From: Parelaphostrongylus tenuis
Lineage: Eukaryota; Nematoda; Chromadorea; Rhabditida; Metastrongylidae
NCBI GenBank assembly: GCA_019055375.1
Contig: JAHQIW010006036.1
Span: 124,001 to 188,000, forward strand
Reading direction: 5' to 3'
Length of the DNA stretch: 64,000 bases
The notes under the pieces are model-generated. The model had not been told where the DNA came from and ran no database searches. It worked only from the letters and a program-made list of their open reading frames with translations. Each line of letters begins with the position of its first letter. Position 1 is the first letter of the stretch. Below, piece after piece: positions 38,545-52,942 of the stretch. The position numbers and the translations under genes were made by a program.

Positions 38545-38815
38545 ACCACTGAGGAAAACCTAACATACGAGGACTACGAGGATTTATCACCAGGTTTTCA
38601 TTAATCAGTATTGGATTCACCTTTGTACATTCTAAGAACCGAAGAACATAGCTGAGAAAGTGCGTACTTGACTTTGTAGGCTGAGTTTTGTCTAGATTAA
38701 AAGGTCTAAATTCATGAGAAGTGATCCATGACATCGACTGTATTTAAAGCCTCGCAATAAACATCCATAATAACTTCAAAAGAATGTTGAAAGCCCAAGA
38801 GAGGTTGGTACGCCA

Positions 38816-38864
38816 GAGTCACACACGTGTGTTTCGGAGGTCTCGCACTCCTCGTCAGCGACCC
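38816..38864 (-). ncRNA. Hammerhead-like motif, divergent family A member
   Basis: CUGACGAG, a four-pair GC-rich stem II (GGAG/CUCC), GAAA and a longer palindrome ACACACGUGUGU. Stem I (GGGUC/GACUC) is offset by one base and the position before cleavage would be G, so activity is doubtful. It lies about 270 bp past the Arg/Ser-rich gene on the opposite strand. Confidence 0.5.
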
Positions 38865-38869
38865 ACGCC

Positions 38870-40560
38870 CCACACTAAGCCCTACATTGTAGCAAAGGGG
38901 TATGTGGTGACGTCACAATGTACATTGACACTGATCCATTACACTTCTCAGTCGATGGAACTCGGCTTTTTCCAAAATACAAGTTAAAGTTCGAGACTAT
39001 TTTTGTGGAAACTAATAAAACCCTGCCAATTTTGCTCATTTGTTGGACGCTTGACTTAAAAAAATATATCTTTCCGTCGTGACTGCTAAACACTTGAAGA
39101 ATGATTATTCTTAGCACAATTCCATGGAAGAAAGTTGCAAAGAAGCGAAAAGAATAAAGACGTAGTGTGATTGACGCGCTTTGTCATGGGTCCGTGCGTT
39201 CACCTAATAAGATATGTATGTGTTCTTCAAACTCATGTGTCCAGAGTTTCTGGACAAAGGTTTCCATGTTGTCACTAAAGACAGTTGTTTATCTCAATAG
39301 ATATAAGAGAATGTGCTTACAATTCTAAAACAATGACAAAGCCTCTTCTAATTGAAAAGTAGCTCAATAACTTTCATAGTTCTACTTTATGCCTTTTCGT
39401 GGAAAGGTTTAATTTTTGTATAAAGTACAAGCATAATTGCACAACTGAAATGACACGGACATATGCGACAGATTTTAGGAATGTACTTGGTCTAAACAAC
39501 CAAATATGACATTTATTTATTGCTGCACTATGCGTCAGACGTCATACACCACAAAAAGTTGCCTCATCACATCAAAAGATATTGATACAATTATTTTATG
39601 TCCAATGGCACAAATAAATAAACACATTCACGAATAATAAGTAAGATACATTTTGCTCACATGCGAATTACGAAACGCAAACACTAAAATGAAAACAAGT
39701 AGTCGTGTCATCTGCAGGAACGTAGAGAATTAGGTCAACAGATGATATATATATATTTTTTGAAAAACCGAAACATAAGAAAAGTGAATCTGAGGAAAAC
39801 AACAAACAGACGTGAAAGCAGCAATAGCGGTAAAGACGATGAAAGAAAAAGACACGGCTATGGGCGATGAGACAAATTACATCTAGTATTTATAGTCGAT
39901 TATTCAAATCCAGCTAAATCAGGACAATGAGTCTTCTTTAGCACAAGATGTATCAACATTGGTACTTCTTCATCGGATCAAAAGCTCAAGAGAAATGAAT
40001 ATAAATTTTGCACATTTTGCCCACAACAGAAAGAATATCCTCAATACCCATTCAAGAAATCTTGCGTTCAAAAAACGCATGACATTCGCGCCCGCAGACT
40101 ACAAGCTTAATTCGAGAAACACAGAGCTATCCCATCAGCTGTTGTCTGTACAGTTCACCGCTAATGAAGGTAAAATTAGAAAAGGGTAATTTCGATGGGA
40201 ATAGAATAGAGCACTTTGCATATGCTACATGTATAAATATCATAAAGCAAAACTGTTTCGTCAACAAAACAGCATAAGCACGAGGGCTCTTCAATTATTA
40301 AACCTACTTTAAACTAAATAAACGTATGTCATGTGCTCAACAACGGACTTCAAGCCGTGATATCTACATATTATTTTCATAATTTGTGTAAAAAAAACAA
40401 GAACGATATCAAAGATATTGGTGTCCGTACAAAAAAAGAAATGTCAAGAAAGAGAAATTTGATTTAGTAGAAAATCTATGTCACAGAAATCGGCAGAGAT
40501 AAGTAGAGCACACAGAAATATGAAAGCCAAAAGATTCACTGAAATATTATAAGAGATAGG
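38870..40560. other. 3' flank of nck-1, no gene seen
   Basis: Presumably holds the nck-1 3'UTR. TTTATT (AATAAA on the minus strand) near 39507 is one possible poly(A) signal. No domain-bearing ORF. Confidence 0.35.
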
Positions 40561-40565
40561 ATACG

Positions 40566-40760
40566 TTACTTGGGAAGTGGTCGTGTCAGATAGAGCTTTT
40601 CAGTTCCAGAGGAGAAGATCGGATTTGCCGTATAGTGCTGGATGAGCGATGCCATGGAAGGAAACGCTCGTGAGCCTATGTGCAGTTGGCCACCAATTGT
40701 CTGCACCTTGAAGTGCTTGTTTCGCTCAACACCTCGCATCGAAATTGACAAATCTCCCGG
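40566..40760 (-). CDS. nck-1: nck-1 coding exon 9 (second half of SH2, stop)
   Basis: 64 codons plus TAA after a TTTTAG acceptor. It encodes [20 protein letters not shown]..., then [17 protein letters not shown] and the C-terminal [11 protein letters not shown]. It completes the SH2 domain and ends within a few residues of it, as in other Nck proteins. Confidence 0.94.
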   Translation of the reverse strand, partial: PGDLSISMRGVERNKHFKVQTIGGQLHIGSRAFPSMASLIQHYTANPIFSSGTEKLYLTRPLPK

Positions 40761-41592
40761 CTAAAATGCAAATCTATCATGAACAACAATTTAAAACATT
40801 GAGAATTCACTAGCAAGCAATGAAATCCTCGTGTTTTTTAAATACAGCCTTTATCAACTCCTCCAAAAAAAAAAAACAGGCCGTGACACTTATGCTAAGT
40901 GAAGCACGAAAACAAACACAAAATAATGCAGTACTGACAATGCTGCCGAAAATCTCGAGGCAATTGTTAAGTACTTTTTGAAAGACAAAAGCCTTTCACT
41001 ACATTGTCGAAGCAATGTATGGATCATGGATTCAAGCATCCTTCAAGGATTGATCGCTGACGCTGAGAGCTTTATCCTTCATCCTTCCTGTGGAAGAGAA
41101 CTCCCAAAACAGCCGATAAAGAAGAAAGAATTCGTACAAAAGGAGAAAAGCCGGTGATAACACTATTGTCTCCCATTTTACATCAGCACCTATTATGCAT
41201 AATTATCATAAAGACCACCGAAAACGTCGCAACATCGAAAAAGTGAAAAACCATCTCATTTTAGAAACAATCCTCTTCCAAAGCTCACAGATTTATTTGA
41301 TCCGTCATCACAGCGTTTTTTCACTATGCGGTTTCCAGTTCTTCCAGAATTAAATTCACATTTCGTCTTCTTATTCAACGGCATAGAATACTGATTGAGC
41401 GAGTCTCTTTGTAATCTCGAGGATAGCCTTGCTGTGGCGTTGCTGTAGGACGTTGCTGTTGACCGCGGGGAGAGGTGGGGTGAGGTGGGGGTCAGCTCAA
41501 CGCGCGCTGCGATGAGCATTACAACCACTCGGACACGGCGCCCCCATAAAGAAAGTAAGCCAACGAATATACACACATATATATATATATGT

Positions 41593-41642
<50 letters not shown>

Positions 41643-44600
41643 CTGTATAAGAAGACTACATTACTTCCAACTCCTTTTAGGCAACAAATTACATTAATTA
41701 TCCATAACCTAGTATCGTATTTTCAAAGAGAAGTATTATAGATAAGTGAAGACGGTTATGTTCCTTGATCACAATGACCAAGGAGGACCTCTCTAAATAT
41801 ACTTCCACAAAGTTGATTGTAATTTACAATACTCACTAATATCACATATGAATGCAACATATATGCCTGATCAAGCTGAGTTCCAAGATGAATCTTGCCG
41901 TCATGCCTCGTCATACTTTTACGACTTACAATGAAATGAATAGCTGTTGAAGAAACATAACGAGCTGGTGAAAAGAAAGCATTGCCATTGAGTCGAATGA
42001 AGATCCACTTTGGCATTTCATACTGTCAAAGAAACTGCCGACTACTTCGTTCTTGGCTGCGAATTTTTACATTTTCCTCTGAACCCCAAACGTGACCTAT
42101 CTCCTTGAAACATCGAAGACGATATGTACTATCCAAGGTTTTAAATCCATGTACTTTGAAGCACAATCTGATTATCCAACACCGACTTACACATCAAGAT
42201 TACTTTCTAAAAGCAGCAAAACGGCTCTAAAGAGGGCGGAACCGACTCAACGTAAGCCAACGTAACAGTCTATATCGTACTGAATAAATCTCCTATTAAC
42301 AACCTCATGTTCGCAAAATAAGAAGATTACGGAATTATGCCTATCTTTGACAAAAATGATCTCAACGGAACGGCGGTATGACGGCTGAACCGAAACCCAA
42401 ACGGATTAATAGACATTAACGTATATTAAATGGTGAAAGAGGCCACGATAAGACGTATTTGAAAAGATTCATACGATGCATATCAAACCAGCCTGCTTCA
42501 GTAAAATACAAAATGACTATGCGTTCTCACTTTTCTGAAAGAAATAGCAAAAGATTCAAGAGGAGAAGAAAAAAAGACGTCTCGTCAAAAAGTACGTTCA
42601 ACAGTGTACGTATTGTGACAAACTGTAAACGTATACAAGAACGGAAGTGAATTTCGAGAAGTTAAAACAGAAGCATGATGATGTCTGATCACATGTAGGA
42701 ACAGACTACTCAGAAACTGAACTGTGAATCAATTATCCATTACATCAATTCACTTTTAAAAAACCGTTAGAAAAAAGAACGAAAAGAATATACCAAGACT
42801 TACGTTACTTTCGCTGTCTCTCACAAGGAATTCACCCTCTCGGCCATTAGAAAGCAAACGATCAGCTTCATCACGGCTTATTCGGCCAAAAAACCATGGT
42901 TCTCGGTCCATATGGCCACCAGTTGACGAACTCCCCGTCGACAGCACCTTGAATAATAAAAAATCTCAATGAGTTCCTTTCAATCGACATTTGGAGACTT
43001 GGCTCAGAAACAGTATAAGGTGATAAGACAATCTGAGCCTTTCATAAAATCTCTTATGGCACTTATTGAGTGCTAGACACGTGGTTTCGGCCAGTCAGCC
43101 GTATGAATAGAACAGCGTGTTTTAGTTCAGTCAGTTCCTCGAGAATATACTCCCTACGTAAAGATTCTTTTCTGAATCAAAAGATAAAGAAACTTATGAA
43201 TGTGCTTAGGCGCAGATAATCTCCATCGGAGGCACTGTTTGAACAACATAACGTAGTCTATCTCAGTAACAGTCGTTCCCTTCAAATATTTTGTGGGAAT
43301 TTTTTCAACGGTTATGAATGGGAATTTTTTTCAACGGTTATGAAGAACCCTATCTTAACAGACCAACACATGCAAAATGAGATAATACTAATTGGCCTCC
43401 TGAAGTTTCTACCTGGAACCATTGTATTATTCTCCGAATACTCTCTTTCTTCGGAAATGAGTAGTTTCCGACTGGCATTTATTTTACGCTTTCACCACTA
43501 TGCCCACTTTTCCCTGGATCTTTCTAGAATACTTCTGCATTACGTCTTTTACAAATAAAGCTGAGGGGTTCTGATGATTGAAAAGTCGATCCGCCTATCA
43601 ATTATATAGTAGTAAAGCCTTGGCATGATTGTTGAAATACGGGAGAAGGTAGTAATTGAACCGAACCTTCCTCTTATCCCCGAAGGTCGGCGGTAAAAAT
43701 CCGAGAATGCTCCAACTAAACTACGACGGTATTTCAAGAAAAACTGCGCGATCAGCCAGCAGTGAGCCATCCCAATACTTGACACACAAAGCATTACCCT
43801 CTACTATATCGAGTGCTAAAACAGTTGGTGACAGATTACTAAATTTGAGTTGAAAACAACAGGGCACTATTGGAACCATCAAAACAATACATATATTCCT
43901 CTGCACCTGCCACATCAAAACAATCTCCCATAACGCCAATCTTTGGGACCCTCGTAAACGGAGCACAATACACGAGTTTATTATCACCTCAGAGACCACA
44001 ACTAGTGGGAAAATCCACTTTTGCCAATGAAGAGACTGGACCGTTGCCATTTTAGAAAAAACCCTCTGCAACCTTGGTGAAGAGGACAAAGAACATACGA
44101 CTCCTTCCTCACCTTTTTAATTCAACTGTCATTCCTACCCTAACGTACTCAGCAAAAACCTGGTCGCACATAGGCAGGATAAAAGATCACGTGGCGATGT
44201 GATCGCTCAGTCGAAAGGTCGATGCTAGGAGTATCCCATATCTCGCAAACGAGAGGAAGGATCCAAAGTTCTGACCTAAGTCAACGACAGGAGATCAAAG
44301 ACGCCGTTCTACACACCAGGGTATCGAAGATAGGGTGAGCCGAGCACGCAATGCGTTATAACAACATTGATGGACAAGAGCTACTACTAACTGGATTCCT
44401 CCATTATCAAATGCACAACAGCAAGGAAAAGAGCCCGGTCTTCTGATTTCTTAACGAAAAGCTTACATTAAAGAAGTGATGCTCAACGAATCCCTAGAGC
44501 GAGGAGGACCCACTGAAATCGAATAGTCACTCGACGATTAATGGGAAGTGAGGTGATACAGATGATAATACTTCCTGCAAAATACCCATCACTTTGATCA

Positions 44601-47600
44601 CAGTGGTCTTATACAGAAATCTACTACCTTGCTTTACCATTCTTTTTGTTTAAAGAATTACTACGATTATCGACTGACACACTTCAACCAGCGCTACTTA
44701 TGAAAGGAAATAAACGCATTCCATGATCAGGTAGCAGCCTGTAATGAAAAATCTCATGTGAATTCATTGTCTGAGAACTGCATTCCAAATCAGACAAGAC
44801 TTTACAAAATGAATACAGATCTAAAGGCATAGAATAAAAGATTCAAACACAAATGAATACCTTCTAGATGGACCGTTGTCCACAGTATGCCTCTTCTATA
44901 AAACTTCGTTATTCCAGAAAACGAAAAAAAACACAGGACATGGAAGTTCAACAGCAGACGATTCATGTAAACTGCGATTACACCATCACATACAGAGGAC
45001 TGTGTCTTTTTAACACTTCTGTGGTGCTATCATTCTGTTCTGGATTTGATCACTCTTATCTATGCAATGATGCAAATTAACTACAAGCTGGAAAAGAACT
45101 CCTATCATCGCACAAAAACAAAACACGTTACTTTTCTGTTAGACGGCGTCAAATGAACATTTGACCTCATTAGCAAGGATAGAATTTTCACAGGAGTACT
45201 AATAATCATTCGAAAGCTCAAATCTCCATCTGGAGCCGTATGCGGTCGGTTTTCAAATGCCCTTTTATAACGCTGGCAAAATGTTAAGTAAAATTATGTT
45301 TCTCACGACCACGCGGTTTTTATCTCGTTACGAAACTCTTCCTAGAATGCTAGTACTCTTCCAATAGCACAAGTCTCAAAAAACTCAAAAGTGCGTTTGC
45401 TTTTTGGAAAAGCTCTTTTAATAGCACTGTAGGAGGAAGAAAATGTTTGTGCTTTGAACCTAGCCGAACAGAGCTCTTTCTTTAGACTATTAGTAATCAT
45501 TTGATAGCAGTTACAGCGATTCCAACGCTGTGCTTATTTTGTGGAAAAGATCGTTTCTATTGCAGTGCAGCGAGAAAAATAAGATCGTGTTTCACATATC
45601 CGGCGATATTCGGCTTTTTATCGGCTAATCTACTCGTTGAGGGGCGGGCGGGCGGGCGATCGATGGATGGCCTAAAGTGTTGGCGGGTAGGATGCAACTT
45701 GTTATTCAATTGGATTTTTTCCACTCTGAAAAAAACTCCAGATAAAACGATTAACTAAATACCACCAAACTTCCTCTACACGTTCATATGCTTTTCGTTT
45801 TCCAGCGAATTACACATGTGATAAAAATGAAGGCGTGCGGCAAGTGTGGGAGACAATTTTATTTTGGATTTTACAGCGTTATAAATGGGTATTTTGAAAA
45901 ACTGACCATGTATTGCTGTAGCCAGAGATTTAAGCTTTCGAATGGTTACTATGAAAAATTCTTCCCAGCAAATGGGGTCGACTATTCATTTGTCGTTAAC
46001 ACATTCTCAAGAATAAGAAACGCGAAACATAATGCTGAGGAAACATAACTGAGGGCTTTTCTCAGTTCTCTCCAACTTGTTTATTGAATTTGCTCTTCGT
46101 CTTCATACAGAATGAGCCACTGCCCCAAATTTGCTTGCAGGACACTTGCATTCTTGATGTATCATTATTTACTTTTGTTTACCTTGAATCAAAATTGAAT
46201 CGAGTCCGGAAAAGAGAACTGCAGTTTTTCTACCGATTCATCATCATCCTCATAAAAAAGGACGAACAGCGCGAACACGTACTCACTATAGTAAATGGAG
46301 TCATTCGACTGAGACGAAGAAAGTATACGAGCTGAGGGACTAAAAGATAAAGGACCGATGACATTCAACAGACATTGAAAATGACATAAAAATAGCAATT
46401 GGCGAGAAGAACAACGTTCGGCGCTTCCAAGGATTCTTCTGGTCAACTGATAGACTCAAGCTCCATATTCACCTATGTAACACTACCCAACGCTCTGCAA
46501 TTGCTAGAACAGTGGTTCACAGGTCAGTCACAAAAAAAAAACCGTCGACCACTTACACAGTTCGTAAACGAAACTTCCGAAACATAGTCAGCGGAAGTCC
46601 AGATCTTCAAAACTTACACAAGTTCCGAGAGCGAAAGGGATAGGTAGATGGGCCGATCATTAATGTGAAGAGGTGACGATAGATGATCAAAATGAACACC
46701 GAACTCCATCCAAAACGGACGACCTCTACGATGATTTAACGTGCTTGTGATTCATGTCATCTATTTGCATTTGTAGCTGGAGAAGACCAGCAGATCACGA
46801 AACGATGCCCGCATACAACACTGCTCGAGGCAAACCATCGTTACGGATTCTAGTTATACAAGAAAAAAGAATGGAAAGCAAATACTCTAAAAAGCGCACA
46901 TCTCGCGAAAATGAGCAGACCGCTTAAGAAATAAACTGAATATCATAACTGATCTTGTCATTATTATTTGAGCCAGCATGTCATGTGGTCTGCTGAATGG
47001 GATGACTTATAGAGCCTGATTGACCAGATAGTGTTTCGGGCTCTATATTCAGCCTATTCAACAAACCACATGACACTGGCTCAAATAATAATGACAAGAT
47101 ATACCCGTTGATGTAGAGTGATGTGCAGAACTTTCGCATCAAGCGGGACTAGCGTCGAAAGATTGGTGTGCAAAATGAGCGTCAGAGAGTGAGGTGCGGG
47201 TTCAAGTCCCGCCTAACGGGAAAGTTCTGTACATCACTCTTCATCAACGGGTACATTTGAAACATAATACCACCGCTAAAAGCTGTTCAACAAAAAAGAT
47301 TTCATTAGATCTTAATGACAAGTTAAGTTGCAATTTGAGGGTGGTCTCAAGAAAACACTCGAAACGAAAGGTATAATAACTCAGACAATGAAAAATAACC
47401 TCGATGTAGTTTTTGGGTACTAGACCCTGCTGACCAACTGAGTTACGTGCTAACCACCAATCTGGATCATGTGCAGGATGATCAACTATGTCAAGACGTT
47501 CGCCTGTAAACACAAAAAAGTGATAGACTACAGGTAAAGTTAAAGCTAATTTTTGGAATTTTTGAAAAGTTTTGAGAAAAGACGAACAAAAAGAATGTAA

Positions 47601-50600
47601 CGGACCCTTTCTGAAGGATAGTTTCTTCTGCAGTAGAAGCGTCGAAAGAGTAAAGAGCCACAACACACTAAAACAATCATGAAGTATGAACGTCACGAGC
47701 ATGAAAATAAAAAAAAAAATATATGCCTCTAGAACAGTTTTTGCGTGAGATGACGGGGCCGTTGATGAGATAATACCTATCGGAGACCTTCCACCAGTAG
47801 AACAACCATTTGAGGCGTCATTTCCGTTGCCAGTTGAATGAGCTTGATCCACAATTTCTTCCACATAGTTTGATGGGAACCATCCTATTCGCCCATTGTT
47901 CTAAACGCTAATTTTACAATAAATACAAGAATTCAATAAAGCAAAGGTGTCAGCGAGCATTGAGTTCAAACTCTGTATATCATTTGACCCCATGTGAACG
48001 GCAGTTGATCGATATTTGCAAGCGACGCGCGATTTTCGTTACACAATAAAATTTTTTCATTTTGAAAAAAAAAACTTCGTTTTTTACACTGCTTTAATGA
48101 ACAATAGTTTCTCTACATGCTTATATAGTATTTGTGCAGATATATATATATATATGTATATATGTATACATATGCATATATATACACATACATATGTAAG
48201 TATGTATGTACATGTATATCTGTTCTATGCGAAGAAAACTCCGAGTGTGCAACGTAATTTCCTTTTCGCTCTTGCAGGGTAGTGAGGAGACTTTCTCAAA
48301 TTAAATTTAGCCTCGAAATCGTCAAGATTTGTGCTATCGTATTATCATTGATACATTTATATAGACAGCAATCCATGGACCTCAAAGCGAGCAAACAAAG
48401 CAGTCCGAGTATGATACATAATCTTATTTTCGTTGCTCCAGAGCAACCAACTAAGCAGAGTATCATAATCATGGACATTTAAGCTTTCGAATGACCACCA
48501 AAATCCCAAGATAAGAAAGCTTTAAACAACGAACTAGACCTGGGGAAAGCTGAAGGTCAGAATGACGCTTATCGTCCGCAAACGCTATACATAACGCCTA
48601 AAGCTAGTCTTCCAATAACTAAAGATAATTTTTCGATCGTTTCAAACGCTTCATGAATTTATAACTTAATGAAATCACAAAAAAGACTTTCTTCCGTCGC
48701 AGTAGGCGCATGTTGGAAGCATACATAACCGATACATCAAGGACAACATGTTGCTCCAATGAACAAAGCCCAGCCTGTTAAATCGATTTGGTGCTTGAGA
48801 TATAAGTCCTGACCCAAAATGTGAAGAGAAAAACGTCACGTTAATTTGATAATTTTGAAATTTCATTTTGCTAGAGGAAGAAGGCTCAGTGCATAAGAAA
48901 ATTAAACTTAGGCCTTTTCTTACTAAATTGTCCTTCGTATTAGATAAACAAAACATGCAGTCGGAATAATTTCCCAATCTTTAATACGTATCAAACAATG
49001 GTCCTTAAGTTTAAAATCTATAAAAACTCCTCTGATTCCAAAATTACAACTTATCTTATAATAAAATGAACAACCAACTATGATAACTCTATCATAATTT
49101 ACGAATAGCGATGTTAAGGTGAATTACGATCGACAGAGAATTATATCTTGAACTTTATCAAGAGTGAGCATTGCAATGTTCTTGTAAGGTGTTTCCAATG
49201 AATTCCTTGATATTCGGAAGTTTAGGAAGAATACTGATCCATGGGTCTACCCAAGAGTACAGCCCTAGAAATCACACGACGGCCTTGAATGCTTTTCTCT
49301 TCACAATGTTTACCAGTGGTAAAACTTGGGATTTCTCTATAGCTTCCATTTTGAAGTGTTTGTAAATCCCAAAAGATAAAGCTTTCGGCGTTGATTAATT
49401 CTTGAAGGATGCGTCATGTAGTCGTCTTCACCTAGCATCGTTCGAGGTGATCGAGTTCAAATCTGATCTTCAAAATGACTCGCGGTAGATTGTTGACGGA
49501 TCAGGTCAGTGCTGGCTCCCCTTACCAGACAAGTCTGATAACAAATCGCCAACACGTAAGGGGTGAAACGTTTGATGGGCCCTTGGTCGCGGGAGCGAAC
49601 CTTCGATTAACCGGTTGACCTCCGTGGACCCATGCTAAGCGTGTCATCGGCAAACATGCCCATCGTGTGAACGACTTCACCTCCTCTGCCCCAATTAATC
49701 TACAGTTCTACTTTCCGTTGCAAGAGCGTACGCAAATCAGTCTGAAACATAGGTGTGAGTCTTGCAACGAAAATTATTACTGTACTCTGCGGCTAATCGA
49801 GATATTGTAGGTGGAGTCGAGTGGGGCTCGCGGACACGCCCAGCGTGAGTCCGCGGAAGCCAACCAGTTCATTAACCCACGTGTGCCGCAGATCACGTCT
49901 AACCACTGTGGCACAAGCGCAGAGTATTCGTACGACTCAAATTTAAATGTTTAGTTAGCACTACGGATCAGTCAACAAAATAAGGCGGTTCGTTGAGTAG
50001 CTTTTGAAATAGACTGCAACGTGAAATAAATATTGATGAAGAAGCGATTTGAACTTAAAAAGGAATTAGTATCATAGACACCTACTTCTCCTTTCCACCA
50101 CCCATCACTGCTTTTTTCGACCACAGATATCGTATCACCACGTGTTAACTTTAGCTCATCTTCCAGTCGAGGATCATACGAAAACTTGACCAACGCCCGT
50201 GAAGTCATGCCACCACTCTGAAGCAGGATAAAAAAAATCTGCTCAAATTCAGAAGAATGGACACTTTTGTGTTAACACAACGCATTTTTCAACTCGTTGA
50301 AAATATAACTTTTTTCGCTTTCTACATATACTCACAGTAGTCATTAGATAGTCTAAATCTAGGCAAATTTAGAATTGTAGTTTTCTTTTCCGAAAGCTTT
50401 CTTGAAGCGATTTAGCAGCGAAAATAAAATTGAATTCAAAGTTGGAGTGGACGAAATGCTTGAAGAGCTTCGTCTGCATGGTAGGGCTTCTACACCGCTT
50501 TCAATGAGATGTCAAATATTCAATACACAATTCTCGCTGATTTCAAAACCAAATTCGATTTTCATACAGTGCTGTAACAGCGAAAAGTAATTACGTTTCA

Positions 50601-51958
50601 CACTCGGATTCATCGCTTTTCGGGACGGCTTGATAAATGACGCAGCGAGATTCACGATTCAGTGGCGCGTGTTTGTAATTTAGATTCAAAGGTTTTTCTC
50701 CGTTTGGTAAAGAAGAAGCTCCAACTAAAACGCATGATTCCGATACTCCATAACTTCCTCTACATGGTCACATGCTTTTCGCGCATAGGGTTAGGCTGCT
50801 TAAACTTAGGCTTAGTGGCGGATTTTTTGACCATATTGAACGAAATTGAACAGCTCATATCCACAGAACAGAAGAACAAAATTTCTCTGCAACTCTGAAA
50901 AGCCTGATATTTTTACAAAACGGAGGCAAAATTTCCAAATAGATAACAAAAATACACGCAATAACGAGCAGTGAATGGAAAACTCAATTTTATATTCACT
51001 GCTACAAAGCAGTAAGGATGACGATATAACATGTTATAAGCCATTACGTCCAGTGCTATACAGGCGCCTGCGTCGTCCTATTGGGACTCATCAGTAGCAC
51101 ACTCCCTCGTTTCAAGTGTTTGGAAAGCACTAGACCTAACGGCTGAAAGCATGTTGAATCCTTATCAGATTATATCGTTTTGAGCGGGTTTATAGAAAAA
51201 GGGGTCGGTAGTAGCAGTAAGGCCGCTTTTCAAAAACCAAGTACGAATTGAAATCGTCGACATTCAAGCTTTCAAATGATAACTGGGAGTCTAGTGAAGA
51301 AATTCTGTTCAGCAGAAAAGGCCTCCACAGAGATCATTTATAGCGATAATAGAAAAGCAGCGAAGTTGTTTGTACGACCGAGATGACTAGAGTTCCGAGT
51401 AGGGAATAAACAAATACCTTAACCGAGTCCGGTGGACTCTCTTGACCGTTTCTCACTTGATTATTATTACCACTACTGAAACCAGAATGGAGATCGTGTG
51501 TGGCCAATGCAGTTGAAGGCGGTGACTTCTCCTGAAACAAGAAAAACCAAATTTTACTTCACCCTATCGAAAAACCACTTGAAAAACGAAACAATCAAAC
51601 TACGATATATAAAACATGAACTCTGACCGAGGGAGTACATCGACATCCTCAACATAGGAGGAGGGGGCAATTGGCCTGCAGCATCATTCGCAAATTTTCA
51701 CAGTAATTGATTTTTTGAGCAGGAAAAATATCAAATTTCAATCCCTTTGGGGACGGCAGCTCGGCGATCGCGCAGCGCGATTCGCAATTGGCGCGCACTT
51801 TCGTAATTTCAAGGATTTTCTCCGTTTTGAAATTATACCTGGGGGCTTTTTCTGGCTATCATACTCTACAATCTCCTCCACATGTTAATAAGTTCTTCGC
51901 GCACATGTATAAGTACATATCTACATATATATAAATACATTTATATACATGCGTATGC

Positions 51959-52008
<50 letters not shown>

Positions 52009-52894
52009 ACAAGCATGCGCGTAAGCATATACATATAATATATATATATATATATACGTGCACAGACGCATATACACATATACAAACAAGTCATATGTAC
52101 ATATACATATACATCTACATACACAAATATGTATATATACGGGATCTTTTATGTTATTCAGAGATAATTGAATAAACGAGCCCTTTCGTTGGACGAAAAT
52201 TTTTCACAAGAGTGTTAGTAATCACTCGAAAGCTTAGAACTCTAGCTGCTATACTGCGTGGCCGGTTTTTGATGGGGCCTATTTGAACCGCTGTAGCAGA
52301 AAGCATTTAGTTCTCACAACATATTTCTCGCAAAACATATCTATTCCCTAGAGTTAGAGCTAACCATGCTATAGTACAAGTTTCGATAATTTCAATGCTA
52401 AGCTTATTTTGTCGAAAGACCGTTTCACTGCAGTGTAGCAGGTAAAACAATATTGAGTTTCACATACGCGGCGCGTTTCCTTATCGACTTTTGTGTGTAA
52501 TGGGTGTGTGCTTGACTTGGCTCAAGACGGTGCTCCGTTATCGCTCAATCGATTACGCTGACGCATTAAAATACGGTGTGCAATTTTTGTTATTTAATTG
52601 GGATTTTTTCTCCACTTTGAAAGAAACTCCATATGAAATGCATGACACCTGATACTACAAGATTTAGTCTACACGTTCATACGCTTCTCGCGCTTCCACC
52701 AAAGTAATACTAAAGGCGCTCAGCCGGTCTAAAACAGAGTATTAGTTCTCTCAAAAAAAGAGCGCTAAGCGCAGCAGCTAGAGATCTTAGTCTTTGATTG
52801 GTTACTAAACTCTCACATAAAGTTCTTGCCCACCGGCAGGGGCCGTTTCTTCATTTCTCCCTGGATTACGAAAAAGAACATGTATATGTAAATT

Positions 52895-52942
<48 letters not shown>

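Noticed and set aside
41756..42016. Extra nck-1 exon between exons 8 and 9
   Set aside because: Exons 8 and 9 join in phase and give a continuous SH2 domain; the ORF has no SH2 motif.
43721..44089. 122-codon minus ORF in nck-1 intron 7
   Set aside because: Overlaps an antisense RTE fragment at one end; no recognisable domain and no splice signals that fit nck-1.
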